Part shown: in pieces, positions 34,863-47,515 of the stretch
Layout of the letters: each line of letters begins with the position of its first letter
Position numbering within the stretch: position 1 is the stretch's first letter
Origin: Sipunculus nudus
Lineage: Eukaryota > Annelida > Sipuncula > Golfingiida > Sipunculidae
Assembly: GCA_026874595.1 (NCBI GenBank)
Contig: CM049317.1
Span: 71,571,618-71,635,617, forward strand
Direction of reading: 5' to 3'
Length of the DNA: 64,000 bases
Notes under the pieces: generated by a model
The model's database searches: none
What the model was told of the DNA's origin: nothing
The model's input: the letters and a program-made list of their open reading frames with translations, nothing else
Position numbers and translations under genes: made by a program

Positions 34863-35164
34863 GTACCCGTCTTGCTGGTCAAATCAATGTTTATATAGAC
34901 TTATATATACATAGCATTGGGAAACGCCCCAAAGTTCAACATAACGCATACAAAACATCCTATATAACATTTAGAAACAAATAGAATATAAATGTAACCA
35001 TTATTTCAACAATAATTTTTCGTAATACCTGGTTTATATGAAGACAAATAAATGTCAGAAATTTTTTTAGGAAAAAGATCCTAAACAAAAATCTTATTTC
35101 CTGGAGAATATCTAATTTTACCATGCAATCAGGTCAGGTAAAATTGATATGTGATTCCTTGTAG

Positions 35165-35262
35165 AGCTGATTAAGATATATCAATGTACGATAGCTGATA
35201 TGATCTGCTTAACTGGAACACTCGGACTTGTACTTACTGATAAATTGCCAGCTTCACATTAG
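35165..35262 (+). pseudogene. Unit D TM exon with read-through end
   Basis: Reads ELIKIYQCTIADMICLTG, then TLGLVLTDK and LPASH before TAG at 35260-35262. It matches B up to 'cttact', then departs; B's GTGATTAAACGG and its donor are absent. An Asp in the span (ADMIC) is unusual and absent in E, where it is Gly. Confidence 0.6.
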
Positions 35263-36330
35263 GAGAGTGCATTATTCATAAGAGAACTTGATAGAGGTCG
35301 CATATTCCTAAGTTATTGTGAAAGGGAAAAAAGCAGAATTCTGACCGATAGCGAGGCAAAAATTCCCATCTTTTTACCGGGTAGGTTCAAACTTTAAATG
35401 CAGACTGGTTGCGATTATTTATATTTATGCAATGCCCTCTATTAATATTGCTTCAGCTGAATGTCATGGCCCATGGCCAATGTGGTCTTTAATGATTTTT
35501 TTTACAACTGACTGATCTCTTTATGTAACACTTGTGCATGTCCATGAATACTGCTCCTATCTTTCCCTAATAGGCACGCTTGTACCCATGATATCTAAAT
35601 ACATTTTCTTGGATTCATTTTATTTTCCAGGATAAAGTGTATCCCCTAAACTAGGTTTATGTTTTGGTCAAGATGGACACATGCATATAAAGCTTTTCAT
35701 TTATGCGTTTTGTTAAAATCACGTTTTTAACGGAATCCTGTTGATATTAACTGCGTGTTGTTACATTTGTGAGTCTCATAGGATGAAACAGGTGTCATAT
35801 ATAATGGTCAAAATGGTTATATTTTGCCCAGGGCTGCTCCTCATACATCACAATATCTAAGCAATGGGTCCTCAACGCGGAAATCCAAAATCCAGAAAGA
35901 TGTTTTCCCATATCATTTAGTCCGATCATTAACAAAAAACATAAACCGTTCCTATTTAATGTTGACTGCACGACTACAACGGCCTGACATCATCAGAACA
36001 GAATAAGTTTTCTCAACTTCTAGCAGCCAGACAAAAAAAGCCAGGAAGAAAGCTACAAAGCTTTTTTACATACTCCCTACTCGAAATGGCAACACAACGA
36101 GAGCTTTTGGAAGGAAACGAAACCTGTTTAAACACAGATTTGAGAGGAATGGGTTCCACAGGTCTCCGAAATACTCCAATTATACAGGGCTTGGTCTCCT
36201 TTAAGTTGAGCTCGTTTTGGTTAACCTCAATTTCTGAATAGAGAAAAAGTGTTTTCCTCTGAATATTTAAGATTGGAATTACAACTTGTATCAGATACCG
36301 GGACAAACGGCACATTCAACCTAAAAGTAA
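35263..36330 (+). other. Unit D conserved 3' block
   Basis: Shares order and landmarks with X, C and E: 'tgcatgtccatgaatactgctc', 'acatgcatataaagctt', 'cagggctgctcctcatacatca', 'gatcattaac'. The stretch at 35925-36006 is open to LQRPDIIRTE and is matched in E. The 100-codon minus ORF at 36013-36315 overlaps it. Likely 3' untranslated sequence with a possible lost tail exon. Confidence 0.4.
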
Positions 36331-36715
36331 CAAAACTTCCCGTGTCTAAATTGCATTATTTTTCTTTATTCGTAAATAAAGCCCATTTGATCTAATTTCA
36401 AGGAGATTTACATTTCTTTCTACAAATACGTTCTTTAAAATAACTTTGTTTTTTTTTATAAGACTGTACCTTTTCTATGTGTTATTTACTTGTATTTTGT
36501 ATCAAAAACTTGATTGTTACAGAACAGATTCATATATATAATTATATGCTATATGTGTTCATATAATGTTGAAACCGTTATAACAGGTATATCCGTTCGG
36601 TTGTTTTTATGTGTTAACACTGAATATCGTCTCTCCACGAAATGAAAAACTGAGACCCATTCCTTTTCCCGTGTTACATGTACAAGCACTTAACAATTGA
36701 CTTGAAGACTAACAG

Positions 36716-37057
36716 ATGGATCCCCTGGGGCTTTTGAAGTTACAATGGCGTTTGGCGATGAATCCATTTATCCCTCTGTACATCCCACGCAAGCCTTTCA
36801 TGGATCTTGATTGGGGTTCAGCTCCTGGAAAATTTGTAAAGACAATGGCTGTTAAGGCATATAAAAAAATCCTTAAAAAGCCCATGAAACGTATCGGGTT
36901 GCTAGCACAAGCAGGGACAGAACTGAAAGATATTGGAGCGGCAATATACGACCTTGGAAATAAGATCAAAGTTTCAGGCATTAACTGTCATCTAGGACTC
37001 ATGTTGTATTATCGTTCACCTTTTGATATTAGGGCGATTATGGAGAATTGGCTATAA
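36716..37057 (+). CDS. Unknown 113-codon ORF in the repeated unit
   Basis: Not recognised. Begins MDPLGLLKLQWRLAMNPFIP after an acceptor-like 'actaacag', and continues with a basic KAYKKILKKPMKR segment and AAIYDLGNKIKVSGINC, to TAA. A copy at 53941-54300 keeps most residues but has a stop and a frameshift, and an older remnant lies at 27310. It may be one exon of a gene, a domesticated fragment or a chance ORF. The minus strand is also open over much of it (36709-36981), so strand is uncertain. Confidence 0.3.
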   Translation: MDPLGLLKLQWRLAMNPFIPLYIPRKPFMDLDWGSAPGKFVKTMAVKAYKKILKKPMKRIGLLAQAGTELKDIGAAIYDLGNKIKVSGINCHLGLMLYYRSPFDIRAIMENWL

Positions 37058-38619
37058 TGTGTATCAGCGAATATATGTGGATAGTATGCGAAGGTAAAAC
37101 TAAATCTCGGGAGCATATCTATCAGCTACTGTTTTTGCTAAGCCCAACGATCAGTGTTTGAAAATCAGCCATTTTGGAGAACACTCCAAAACACAAGATT
37201 TCAAAAAAGAAGAGGTTAATCAATGAATTTGCCCTTGGAAGGGAGACCCTCTTAAGCTTTATCTGATTCTTTTGTGCTGTATCGTCATGTCTATGCATGA
37301 AGAGTTGATCAAGAAATGTCGTCTCAAGATTAGCCAGACGGACGACATCCCAAGGTCCCTCATGTCCAGGAGCAGTGTTTGCTGATTGGCCGTTATGGAC
37401 GAATGATGGAACACAGGGCTGTACCTTCTGCAAGCACGTGTGCCTTCTCCCGTTTTACCATGGCAACAGGGTCAAGGTGACAGAAATGTGGTCCTAAACG
37501 CCAATTGCAGTCTGATGTGTAGAACTTTTTTAATGTTTTCATACATGCTTAAGCTTTCTAGGACATGTGAAGATATACAAGATAAGCGACCAATTTATGC
37601 AATGTGTGCACGTATTAAAATAAATAATTTTATAAACTTAAAGAAAACTCTAAATTGTGTAAATTATACACACAATTGTTATTTGATACATGAGATTAAA
37701 AGCAATACATACAACTAATACTAATGTATTGTAAATATCAGCATAAGATCATATTGTGAATGGTAGATAGCAAATACTTTTATATCAAGTCTTATGTCAA
37801 GTACTTCAACCGATTTTCAAGATCGTACATCATAAATGTAAATTCCACTTGCACTGCAATATCGTGTATCCATATACGTACACGATAACGTATATCTTCT
37901 AGTCATGGTTAAAAGTTGACAGATAATTGATTAACTTTTTTTCCCTTTATCATCATCACCACTTTATAGTGTTGCTAAATAAATATCATATTTTAGATCA
38001 AATACTCATCACATTCTAGTTTGAAATTGTAACACTTTTATATATCGTACCATTGAGACTATTACAAACCTCCTATTTCCTTCTGGATCAATAAAGTTCT
38101 AAGTGATGGTTTGTTGGCTTTTGATTGTTCCACACTACAGAATATAGACATCACTCATTAATTTCGTCTGTCTCAAGTTGATAGGGAAAAGGCTATTTAC
38201 CAGATTGAACAGCGTTATAACTTTTCGCTTCACGGTATATGGTAGACGTTTGCCAAGAGTAGTCCTTATATTTCACAGTCGACTCTCTTCCTTATTGGTT
38301 TTCATGCTATGCTATGTGAACACCATCTACATAATAATTCAGGGAGCTGTTTCTGTGTTTTAGTTGGATAACACGAAGTATGAGTTTTTCTTCGTGGCAT
38401 TCCCTTCCTAATATTAACTTGAATAAATATAAATCACCTTTTATTGCCACTATTTCGGCAGTACTTATTTATATTTTAGGTTCATATCTTATAAAGGATA
38501 AACTTAATATGCTGCATACAAGAAATAATAAGAATGGCTGTTTCCTCTATGAGCCCTGCAACACATTAGGGGTAAAAATGTGCACTCAAAACAATGATCC
38601 TACATTTCAGTAGATGTGA
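37058..38619. other. Duplicated downstream flank
   Basis: Matches 54300-55610 closely and 7500-8700 more distantly. A minus ORF at 37122-37433 has a stop in the copy near 54580, so it is not called. No exon of the lectin family is present. Confidence 0.45.
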
Positions 38620-39014
38620 CCTTAAAGATAAAGATCAAGGTCGCCTGTTTTTGATATTTTAGCAGAAAGAACTGGTGTGTCAAATTTGAAGAAAAATTCG
38701 TAAGTACTTCCAATTTTTTTGTAGCAATTATCCTAAAATTGCTCTGATTTGACCTTGAAGAACAAAGTCAAAGTAACCAGTGCCGTACTTTTCCGAGATC
38801 TCGGTGGATAAACTTGCGTGTCAAATTTGACGGGAAAATATGCGATACTTCAAAAGTTATTGTTGTCACAAGCCATTGACTATAATTTTGCTTATTAAAT
38901 TTGACCTTAAAGATCTCGAAATCATCCGAGAATTTGGTAGAAACAAGTCGTGCACCAAATTTGAGGATAAAATGTGAAATACTTTTAAGGTTATAAAGTT
39001 CACAAAGATTTTAT
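38620..39014. repeat. Short tandem repeats with 'gaccttaaagat...aaggtc' motif
   Basis: Diverged repeats of roughly 130 bp, each with a 'gaccttgaagatcaaggtcacc'-like head (variants at 38623, 38750, 38900) and a 'gtgtcaaatttga(a/c)g' tail. The array resumes at 40740-40870 after the Helitron-like insertion. A shorter copy is at 55608-55830 in the E flank. Confidence 0.6.
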
Positions 39015-40736
39015 TATGCCCCCGCCACAAAGTGGCCGGGGCATATAGTTTACCCATGTCCGTCATTCCGTCATTCCGTCCTTCCGAAATGAAACAGTTG
39101 TACGGACTTTTTTTCGCAATGCCTGCAGATATTGGCCTGATTTTTAGTGTGTGGGCAGATATAGACCAGTTACAGATCGAGTTCGCGTTTCGTCCCGGTT
39201 GACCTACTTTTGACCGTTTTACGGCTCCTAAACTTAGAAAATTTCATGAAAAATAGAAATATTCATGACAGATACACATGTACGGGTTTTTTTTCGCAAT
39301 GCCTGCAGATATTGGCCTAATTTTTGGTGTGTGAGCAGATATAGACCAGTTACAGATCGAGTTTGCGTTTTGTCCTGGTTGACCTACTTTTGACCGTTTT
39401 ACGGCTCCTAAACTTAGAAAATTTCATGAAAAATAGAAATATTCATGACAGATAGACATGTACGGACTTTTTTCCACAATGCCTGCAGATATTGGCCTGA
39501 TTTTTTGTGTGTGAGCAGATATAGACCAATTACAGATCGAGTTTGCGTTTCGTCCCGGTTGACTTACTTTTGACCGTTTTACGGCTCCTAAACTTAGAAA
39601 ATTTCATGAAAAATAGAAATATTCATGACAGATACACATGAACGGACTTTTTTTTCGCAATGCCTGCAGATATTGGCCTGATTTTTGGTGTGTGGACAGA
39701 TATAGACCAGTTACAGATCAAGTTTGCGTTTCGTCCTGGTTGACCTACTTTTGACCGTTTTACGGCTCCTAAACTTAGAAATTTTCAAGAAAAATAGAAA
39801 TATTCATGACAGATACACATATACGGACTTTTTTTCGCAATGCCTGCAGATATTGGCCTAATTTTTGGTGTGTGGGCAGATATAGACCAGTTACAGATCG
39901 AGTTCGCGTTTCGTCCCGGTTGACTTACTTTTGACCGTTTTACGGCTCCTGAACATAGAAAAATTTCATGAAAATATGAAATTTCATGACAAATACACAT
40001 GTACAGACGTTTTTTCGCAATGCCTGCAGATATTGGCCTGATTTTTGGTGTGTCGGCATATATTGACCAGTTACAGATGGCGTTCACGTTTTGTCCCAGT
40101 TGACCGATTTTTGACCGTTTGACGGTGTTCTAACATAGAAAATTTCATAAAAAAGGTGCACATGTATGGACTTTTTTTCGCAGTGCCTGCAGATATGGGC
40201 CTGATTTTTGGTGTGTAGGCAGATAATGACCAGTTACAGATCGAATTCTTGTTTTGTCTCAGTTGACCTACTTTTGACCATTTGACTGCTCCTGAACATA
40301 GAAAGTTTCATGAAAAATATAAATTTTCATAACAAATGCATATGTACTGACTTTTTTTCCTCAATGCCTGCAGATACCACCCTGATTTTTTTTTGTGTGG
40401 GCAGATAATGACAGTTACAGATCAAGTTTGCGTTTCATCCTGGTTGACCTACTTTTGATTGTTTTACGGATTCTAAACATAGAAAATTTCATGAAAGACA
40501 GAAATTTTTATGGAAAATGCACATGTATGGACTTTTTTTCACAATGCGTGCATATACTGCCATGATTTTTGGTGTGTTGCTTGATAATGACCCGTTACAA
40601 ATCGAGTTTGCATTTTGCCCTTGTTGACCTACTTTTGACCATATGACACCTCCTGAACTTAAAAAATTTTCAAAATTTTACAAATGTTTCTAATTTGCCC
40701 AAGGCGGGGGCATTCGTGTCGTTCCGACACATCTAG
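39015..40736. mobile_element. Pearl/Helitron-like element with ~181-bp tandem core
   Basis: The left part holds the palindrome gcccccgcc-acaaagt-ggccggggc. About nine tandem copies follow, starting near 39100, 39281, 39462, 39643, 39823 and onward, each with 'aatgcctgcagatattggcc', 'gttacagatc' and 'ttttgaccgtttt'. The right end has a hairpin GTGTCGTTCCGACAC followed by ATCTAG. A 3' hairpin followed by CTAG is the Helitron signature, and a tandem core between conserved ends is typical of bivalve pearl elements. No Rep/helicase ORF, so non-autonomous. It sits inside another repeat array, and the paralogous site near 55740 lacks it. Confidence 0.7.
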
Positions 40737-43095
40737 TATTTCGGTAGATTTGACCCTGAAGATCAAAGCCAAGGTCATCGGTTTTCAAACTCGTCGACGA
40801 TATTGGTAGAAACAATTTGTTTCTAATTTCAGGAACAAATATATAACCCTCCAAAGGTGTTCGCGTTCACAAGATATCCTACAGATGATGACGACAATTG
40901 ACAACGCGGACGACGACAGACGATGGGACTGAAAACAACGTCTCCCAGGTAGAAGACATTACAGGCTAATGTAAATTCTGTATCAAATTGTGCATGAAAT
41001 TGAGCTCCATTTACCTACAAACATAATTTACATGAGTTGCTGAGAGACATAGATCATCCTCCGTAATATGCAGGAAAGACTTAATGTTACGTATAAATAT
41101 AATGGTAACCTATCCAAACATTTGAAAATGTCCCTGGTTTTACAGTATTGAAAATGAATCATAAACTTGGGATGTTGATATGCTATTAAGCTCGTTATGA
41201 AACTAACCGCTTGAGGCCACTCGAACCTGAGTATATCTACAGGCTTTATTGCAAAAATAAACAAAAGTGTTCTTTATAATTTGGACTGAATTTTCATCCC
41301 GTGGCCCTGGGAGAAAGGCAATATCTTGGTTAGGATCACAGTACAAATGGAAATCATTACTGTTCTAAAACTGATAAATGATAGTCTCAGAATCTCTAAT
41401 TCTATTTCGAGCAATTAATGAATTCATAAACCATTCCTTTAACACTACGAGTAAAGGTGCTTTGTTTATATTACCATTATTACCATTCACGCATTACACG
41501 AAGCAGACCTTAGTTTGTGATTTGTTAGTAACATACTTTATTTAATGAGCGCGCTGTTTTTATGCCATATTGAGGTATACGTATGACTCTATGTAAAAGC
41601 AACATTCAAAAACAGTACAACTTCGTTTTTTTTTATAAATAAAGGCAACCTAGCTGAAAGAGGGGTAGTGGAGTCCTCGTCTAAGAGGATAACGCATAAT
41701 ATTTTGCATTTTTCGACAGAAGAAACAACAGGGTCAGAGGAAAGGGTCACCGCAGCTACGTTTTTAAAAATGAAGTTCCAAAGATTCCATGTCGGTTGAT
41801 AACTGTAGTTACTGAAGGGTGAAAGGCTGAACTTATGATGTCACCGACAGATATACTTATTTTCATTTCATTTAAATAAATCATTTGTTAATGGTACTTG
41901 AAATTAGTTATCGGTCGTGTTTATATAGGCGTTTGAGTACACGCTTGATTAAAGTATGATCACAGTATTATTCTCATATAACCACGAGATTTTGTTTTAA
42001 TTTCCTATATTAATCTTCCTGGTATCATATTGACACAGGAACGGAAACAGCCAGTGTACACAGCCCTTGTTTCACGTAAGATAACCATACTACAGAATAA
42101 TTTGATCAGAGCAATGTCGACAGGTTTTAACCGTAACACGAAATAGGAGCCCAGGCCATGTATGACTATTATGGTAGGTTATTGATTCAGAAATTAATAT
42201 AATATAATATAATTGATAAATTTGGTCTGCTGCCTACAATGAATAATTCCAGGCTGCAGTAAAATTTAAACCAAATCATGTATGAAATCTCCACTTATCG
42301 ACAAACATTATTCTGGGAATGAGTTAGGTAAAGGCAAAGATCATGCTCTATAATATGCATAAAGGGTTTATCTTACGTATAAATATTAAGAAAATATATC
42401 AAAACATCTGTAAATATCTTAGCTGGTTTTTAATTTTGATCATGAACCCTAAACATGCATTTTGTTAGTGGCGTTCCTAGAATTTACAGTGCAAAAACAT
42501 TTGTCACAATTGTCTTACGATCTTGTAAAAATATAGGGTTGGATTCTATATATTCTATGGCAAAACAGGCATTGGAAAACATAAAGAAATTTCCATTGTG
42601 CGAAGAGTGATTACCCTTATGTTTATATTACCATTATTGCCGTTAACGCATTGCTCTGGCAAGTCCTTAATGGTTGTATGCCTGTGATTTATTATTGACA
42701 CACTCGCTGTAGTCAGCGTGCTGTTTTTATACCTTATGTATTTCTTTTGAGGACTCCATGCAGTTACTGCGTTTTGGAAACCGTATGATCCCGTTTTTTC
42801 CTGATAAATAAATACCACATTGTTTGCCACAGGTAAAATTAAAACCCTCCTTAGGACACTTGCTTGTTTGTCTGCATGTTTCGACAAAAGAGACGACATG
42901 ACCAGAAAAGAGTGTCTTTAGAAATTAAATCTTCAAAGAGTTTCAACATGTTTATTGCTTAATCTTGACTCTAGTTTAGGGAAAGACTCATCATATGACT
43001 CAACAACAGATGTACTTATTTTATCTTCATTAAAATACACCAATTATTGAAGGTACTGCTTTTAAATAAACAGTTAAAACTGCATGAATATATTT

Positions 43096-43141
<46 letters not shown>
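40737..43141. other. Duplicated flank downstream of D
   Basis: Matches 55740-58085 almost throughout, including paired AT microsatellites at the right end (43099-43141 and 58040-58083). Minus ORF 42555-42899 is not kept in frame in the copy (57667-57858). Nothing coding supported. Confidence 0.45.
43099..43141. repeat. (AT)n microsatellite
   Basis: AT run at the right edge of the duplicated D-flank segment, matched at 58040-58083. Confidence 0.85.
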
Positions 43142-43142
<1 letters not shown>

Positions 43143-43199
43143 AACAAGAAAGAAAAAGAACCCTGTGTACACTAAACATAACCATACTCCTGCGAATAA

Positions 43200-43710
43200 T
43201 TTATTATAAAGGATGGGGACAGGTTACCCGTATAACCCGTATAAACCTCCACTGCCTTCTGGGGGAGGCTTAATAAACAGTGGTTATGAAAGGTTATTAT
43301 ATTTCTAATACGCCAGATTCTGATTTTATCACAACAAAAACAGTTGTTCTTATATGAGATGGATCATGTTGTATTGGGTTATTCAATGGTTTTTAGATAC
43401 CAGCATCAAACATATTATGTTCTTCACAAGCGGATGCCTCTCATTTATTTTAGAATACTTGAGAAAAAAAGGTCGAATTTTTATCTGTGTACAACTGTCA
43501 GTCGCTGGAGGTTAAATTTTATATCGCTGTTGCCAACGTTTCGTTCGTGCCATTTGTGATTTTTACAAAAAGCTTTATAATGACATATTTGAGTTCCTAT
43601 CCAGAAACACCCATGATAATAGGGGCCATCCTATTGAAACCAGTCGTATTATCAGGGGTCGCCAGGGTAAGACATTCCAAACGAGCTGTAATTTGTAATA
43701 CGTACATAAA
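43200..43710 (+). promoter_or_regulatory. Orphan copy of the conserved 5' block
   Basis: Contains 'cagtggttatgaaagg', 'taataccag(c)atca'-type landmarks, 'tattatcaggggtc' and 'aaacgagctgtaat', then a G run at 43724. No signal exon follows. A promoter without a gene, or a relic of a lost unit between D and E. Confidence 0.45.
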
Positions 43711-44681
43711 CAGGTGGTCGGCGGGGGGGGGGGGGCCCTCTTTGGATTCGTCTTACGAGGAAATAATAATCCCATTTCTTTCTTGAGAAACAGCTCTCTT
43801 GCGCTAAAACTTACATTTAAATCATCTTTCATATATTCCTTACATCAGTCTAGCCTTTGTACGTCTAACAATAATAATATATGTAACCAATCAAAAACCT
43901 TCAAAAAGCTGAATGCCCCCGCGTCCCATTTCGGTTCGCAAATGTAACGATATTACTGACCAGGTCAAGGTAAACCCACATATGTTTGAATTTCTTGCGA
44001 TGAGTAAATATTTGTACATGTGTAATTCAGAGAGTATCCCACTAAAAATCTATATTTTATTAAATTTTTTTATAGAAAAAAGCGAATAAGCCAGCTTTCT
44101 TCATCTCATTTAATACCATTTTAAATTTTGTGTATTACTGAATAAGTATACACGGGAACAAGCATATTTACACATATATAGCAACCCTATTGCCTATGAA
44201 AGCAAAATATACTACCTAGGGTTGTTGGAAGATTGGCTGGTGAAGAATATTTTACCGAACAATGAAAAATGATACATAGGACAGCGTGAAATTAAAATCA
44301 TGGACAATTTTAACAATGAACAAACAAACACCAAATAAAGCGAGCAAAAGAGAGCACGCTTTTAAATGAGAGTACAAGGAAGAACTAAGCAAAGTACTTA
44401 CCTACCCATTGAACAGCCACTGCGAGTACCAACAGTACAAGATAATGACATCGACAGTTGTAAACTAGTATGCAAACTCCTGAAGCAGTAGGCTGAGATC
44501 CTGGTCACGGGTTGGTTCTTCACCAGTCACAGTAAATTATCAGTAAACGACTTTAGCTATACAAATAACATACGCTGAATAACCCGCCCCTATTTTAGTG
44601 TATGTATGCTACTTTATATAATGATGTCAGAAAATATATATTTTTTTTAAATTTAAAGGAAACCATAAAGTTGTTCATTAT

Positions 44682-44728
<47 letters not shown>

Positions 44729-44745
44729 ACTTTATAAATATATAA
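43711..44745. other. Intergenic block copied at 46.8 kb
   Basis: Bases 44020-44700 ('cagagagtatcccactaaaa' to the AT run) recur at 46820-47512. Bases 43780-43990 resemble 48440-48640. ORFs at 43487, 43575 and 43714 overlap in several frames and are not supported. An AT microsatellite occupies 44680-44726. Confidence 0.45.
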
Positions 44746-46465
44746 AAGCTCCTGAAGCTGAAGGTAGCTGTTCTTGGTCAAGAATTTGTTCTTTCAATGT
44801 CATAGGTCAGCGGAATGTTTACCAAGCAGTAAATTAGCTGTGCGAATAACATGCGCAGAATAACCTAGTATAGTGTATGCAAACTACTTTATAGTATGGC
44901 GTCAGAAAAAAAAATATTTTGGGATTGAAGGAAACCATTAAGTCTCATCGACATCCACAGAATTTTAGTATCTGTTAGCGGATTTTGAATAAATTGTCTC
45001 ATGTTCCATATTTTCCCCAAGAGTGTGGTGTAAGAAGGGACGGGTATGTTTAATATGGCCTGAATTTTTAGATTTGGGCTGTTTTGGCATTGTCGAAATA
45101 TCATGGTTGTAGTCCATGAGTGGCCAGTCTAAATCTTAATCAAGCCAACGCCCCCCCCTCCCCCCCCCCATCAAATCCCAACATCCCCCCCCACCTCCCC
45201 CCCCCATTTATCCGCAAATAAAAGTTGTATACAAACTACCATTTAGAACGGAATTTATGGATCTGTTTGTCGTGTTAATATACCCGGGTACACACTTGAT
45301 ATATATACATATATACTTCTTTCAAACAGGAAAGGAAAACCTTTGTATACACATAGCCTTACTGTACTCGTGCAAATACTTTATTGTAGGGGATGTGGAG
45401 AGGTTGTTACCGCAAATGAATGTTTAGACAAAGGCCACTTATGGTTATTATTATCGGGTACTAATTCAGAAATCAACTTGATATGTGCACAAAGCAAGTT
45501 GTGCTAGGTTATTTGTCAAATGATTTTTGTTTATGCCTACTTACTAAACAAATGAACTGGGAATCAAGCATTTTTATAGAAATGTAACACCCGTATAACA
45601 GTAATAAAACATGATATAATACCAAAGTTGATGTAAAAATAAAATCTCGCTGGTGAAGATTTTATTACCAATTAATGAAAAAAACACATAGGACAGCGGC
45701 AAATTTAACCCATTGCTAACAAACAATTACTAATTGCCAGCAATAAAGCGAGGAATAGAGAGAGCCGGCATTTGAAAGAGTGTACAAGGAAGAACTGTAT
45801 AAAACAATCAAATACCCATTGAACAGCCACAGTAAGTACCACCAGGGCAAGATGGTGGCATGGACGGTTGCTAGGGCAAGAAAGTTCCTGATGCTGTAGG
45901 AAGAGTTCTTGGTCAAGATTTGGTTCTTTACCAGTTAAAGATCGGGGGTATGTTTCCCAAGCAGTATGTGATTAGTACACGGCTTTAGCTGTTCAAACAA
46001 CATTCCCTGAATAAGCCGCCACTAGTATGTATATAAAGTGTATGTATACTTTATAGTATGATGTCCAAAAATATTGTTTTTTAAATAAAAGAAAAATAAA
46101 CTCAAGTGGTACAATTTTTCTTTGCGATGTATATGTATCCGAATGAATATTTCAGTCGAAAACATACAGCCCTCCTTGACATCGACAAAATGTAACTATA
46201 TGTTAGCAGCTTTTCAATAAACTTGTCTCATGCTCCATATTTACCAATAAATTGGTGTTAGGAGGGACAGGTATGATTGATATAGCATGTAATTTCTAGA
46301 TGCGAGTTTTTTATATAGAATAAGCCGTATGCGGTCTCGATCGCAACCACGGGAGGAAAAAAAATTAAGAAAGCAGCGTTAAACCTCACAGAGTCCATCC
46401 TTAATATACAAATTGCCCCAAATATTGATACAGAACAAACTCATGAACCCCTTTAAGCTATCCTG
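44746..46465. other. Pre-promoter flank duplicated at 58.1-59.9 kb
   Basis: Aligned with 58130-59930 in order: 'tcttggtcaagaatttgttc', 'ctcatgttccatattta', C-rich run (45150-45210; 58573-58615), 'gtgttaatatacccgggtac', leader-like block and 'gatggtggcatg'. No gene. Confidence 0.5.
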
Positions 46466-47467
46466 CCTACGGGGGGGGAGCGGGGGGGGGGGGTCCTGCC
46501 TACGGGAGGGGGTATGGGGTGGCTAAATGCACAATGGTTATGACAGGTTTTTATATTTCTAATACACCAATTGTTTATTCATAATTATATCAGATAATGC
46601 TGTTTTAGATCATTCAATGGATTCCACATACCAGCATCACAGATATTATGTAGTTTACAAGCGAATTTCTCATTATTTCCAGGATACTTGCAAGTAAAGG
46701 CTGACTTTTTATCTGTGCATCACTGTCAGACGTAGATGGGTGAGTAATAATCGTTGTATCAATTACTATCTTTCGTGTCTTCTGTATGCATCGCAAACAT
46801 GTGTACATGTGTACATGTGTAATTCAGAGAGTATCCCACTAAAAATCTATATTTTATTAAAATTTTTAGAAAAAGCAAATAAGCCAACTTTCTTCATCTC
46901 ATTTAATACCATTTTAATTTTTGCGTATTACTGAATAAGTATACACGGGAATAAGCATATTTACAGATATATAGCAACCCTATTACCTATGAAAGCAAAA
47001 TATACTACCTAGGGTTGTTAGAAGATTGGCTGGTGAAGAATATATTACCGAACAATGAAAAATGATACATAGGACAGCGTGAAATAAAAATCATGGACAA
47101 TTTCCACAATGAACAAACAAACACCAAATAAAGCGAGCAAAAGAGAGCACGCTTTTAAATGAGAGTACAAGGAAGAACTAAGCAAAGTACTTACCTACCC
47201 ATTGAACAGCCACTGCGAGTACCAACAGTAAAAGATAATGACATCGACAGTTGTAAATTAGCAAGCAAACTCCTGAAGCAATAGGTTGAGATCCTGGTCA
47301 CGGGTTGGTTCTTTACCAGTCACAGTAAATTATCCGTAAACGCCTTTAGCAATACAAATAACATACGCTGAATAACCCGCCCCTATTATAATGTATGTAT
47401 ACTACTTTATAATATGATGTCAGAAAATATATATTGTTTTAATTTAAAGGAAACCATCAAGTGGTTC

Positions 47468-47515
<48 letters not shown>

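Larger units (their letters stand above)
31462..35262 (+). pseudogene. Unit D: dual-CTLD receptor pseudogene, short-tail type
   Basis: All six exons are identifiable: 1 (31462-31549), 2 (32382-32616), 3 (33042-33163), 4 (34024-34278), 5 (34626-34862), TM/end (35165-35262). Lesions: exon 2 is five bases short and frameshifted; exon 3 is one base short; exon 4 has TGA at 34195-34197; exon 5 has TAA at 34697-34699 and a Cys-to-Tyr change just before it. The TM exon lacks the internal donor of A and B and reads through to TAG, giving a tail-less end. Introns closely match E and F, so duplication was recent and decay followed it. Confidence 0.75.

Noticed and set aside
36013-36315. 100-codon minus ORF
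   Set aside because: It overlaps the plus-oriented 3' block, and the copies at 26.1 and 53.8 kb do not keep the frame.
37122-37433. 103-codon minus ORF
   Set aside because: The copy near 54.4-54.7 kb contains an in-frame stop and indels; no splice context.
39785-40087. 100-codon minus ORF within the 39-kb repeat
   Set aside because: It is read through tandem repeat copies and simply repeats itself with the ~181-bp unit.
39015-40736. CRISPR-like regular repetition
   Set aside because: The repeats are ~181 bp and contiguous without unique spacers, and the sequence is eukaryotic; a Helitron-like tandem core explains it.
42555-42899. 114-codon minus ORF
   Set aside because: The paralogous segment near 57.6-57.9 kb has indels that change the frame; only part of it is open, in another frame.
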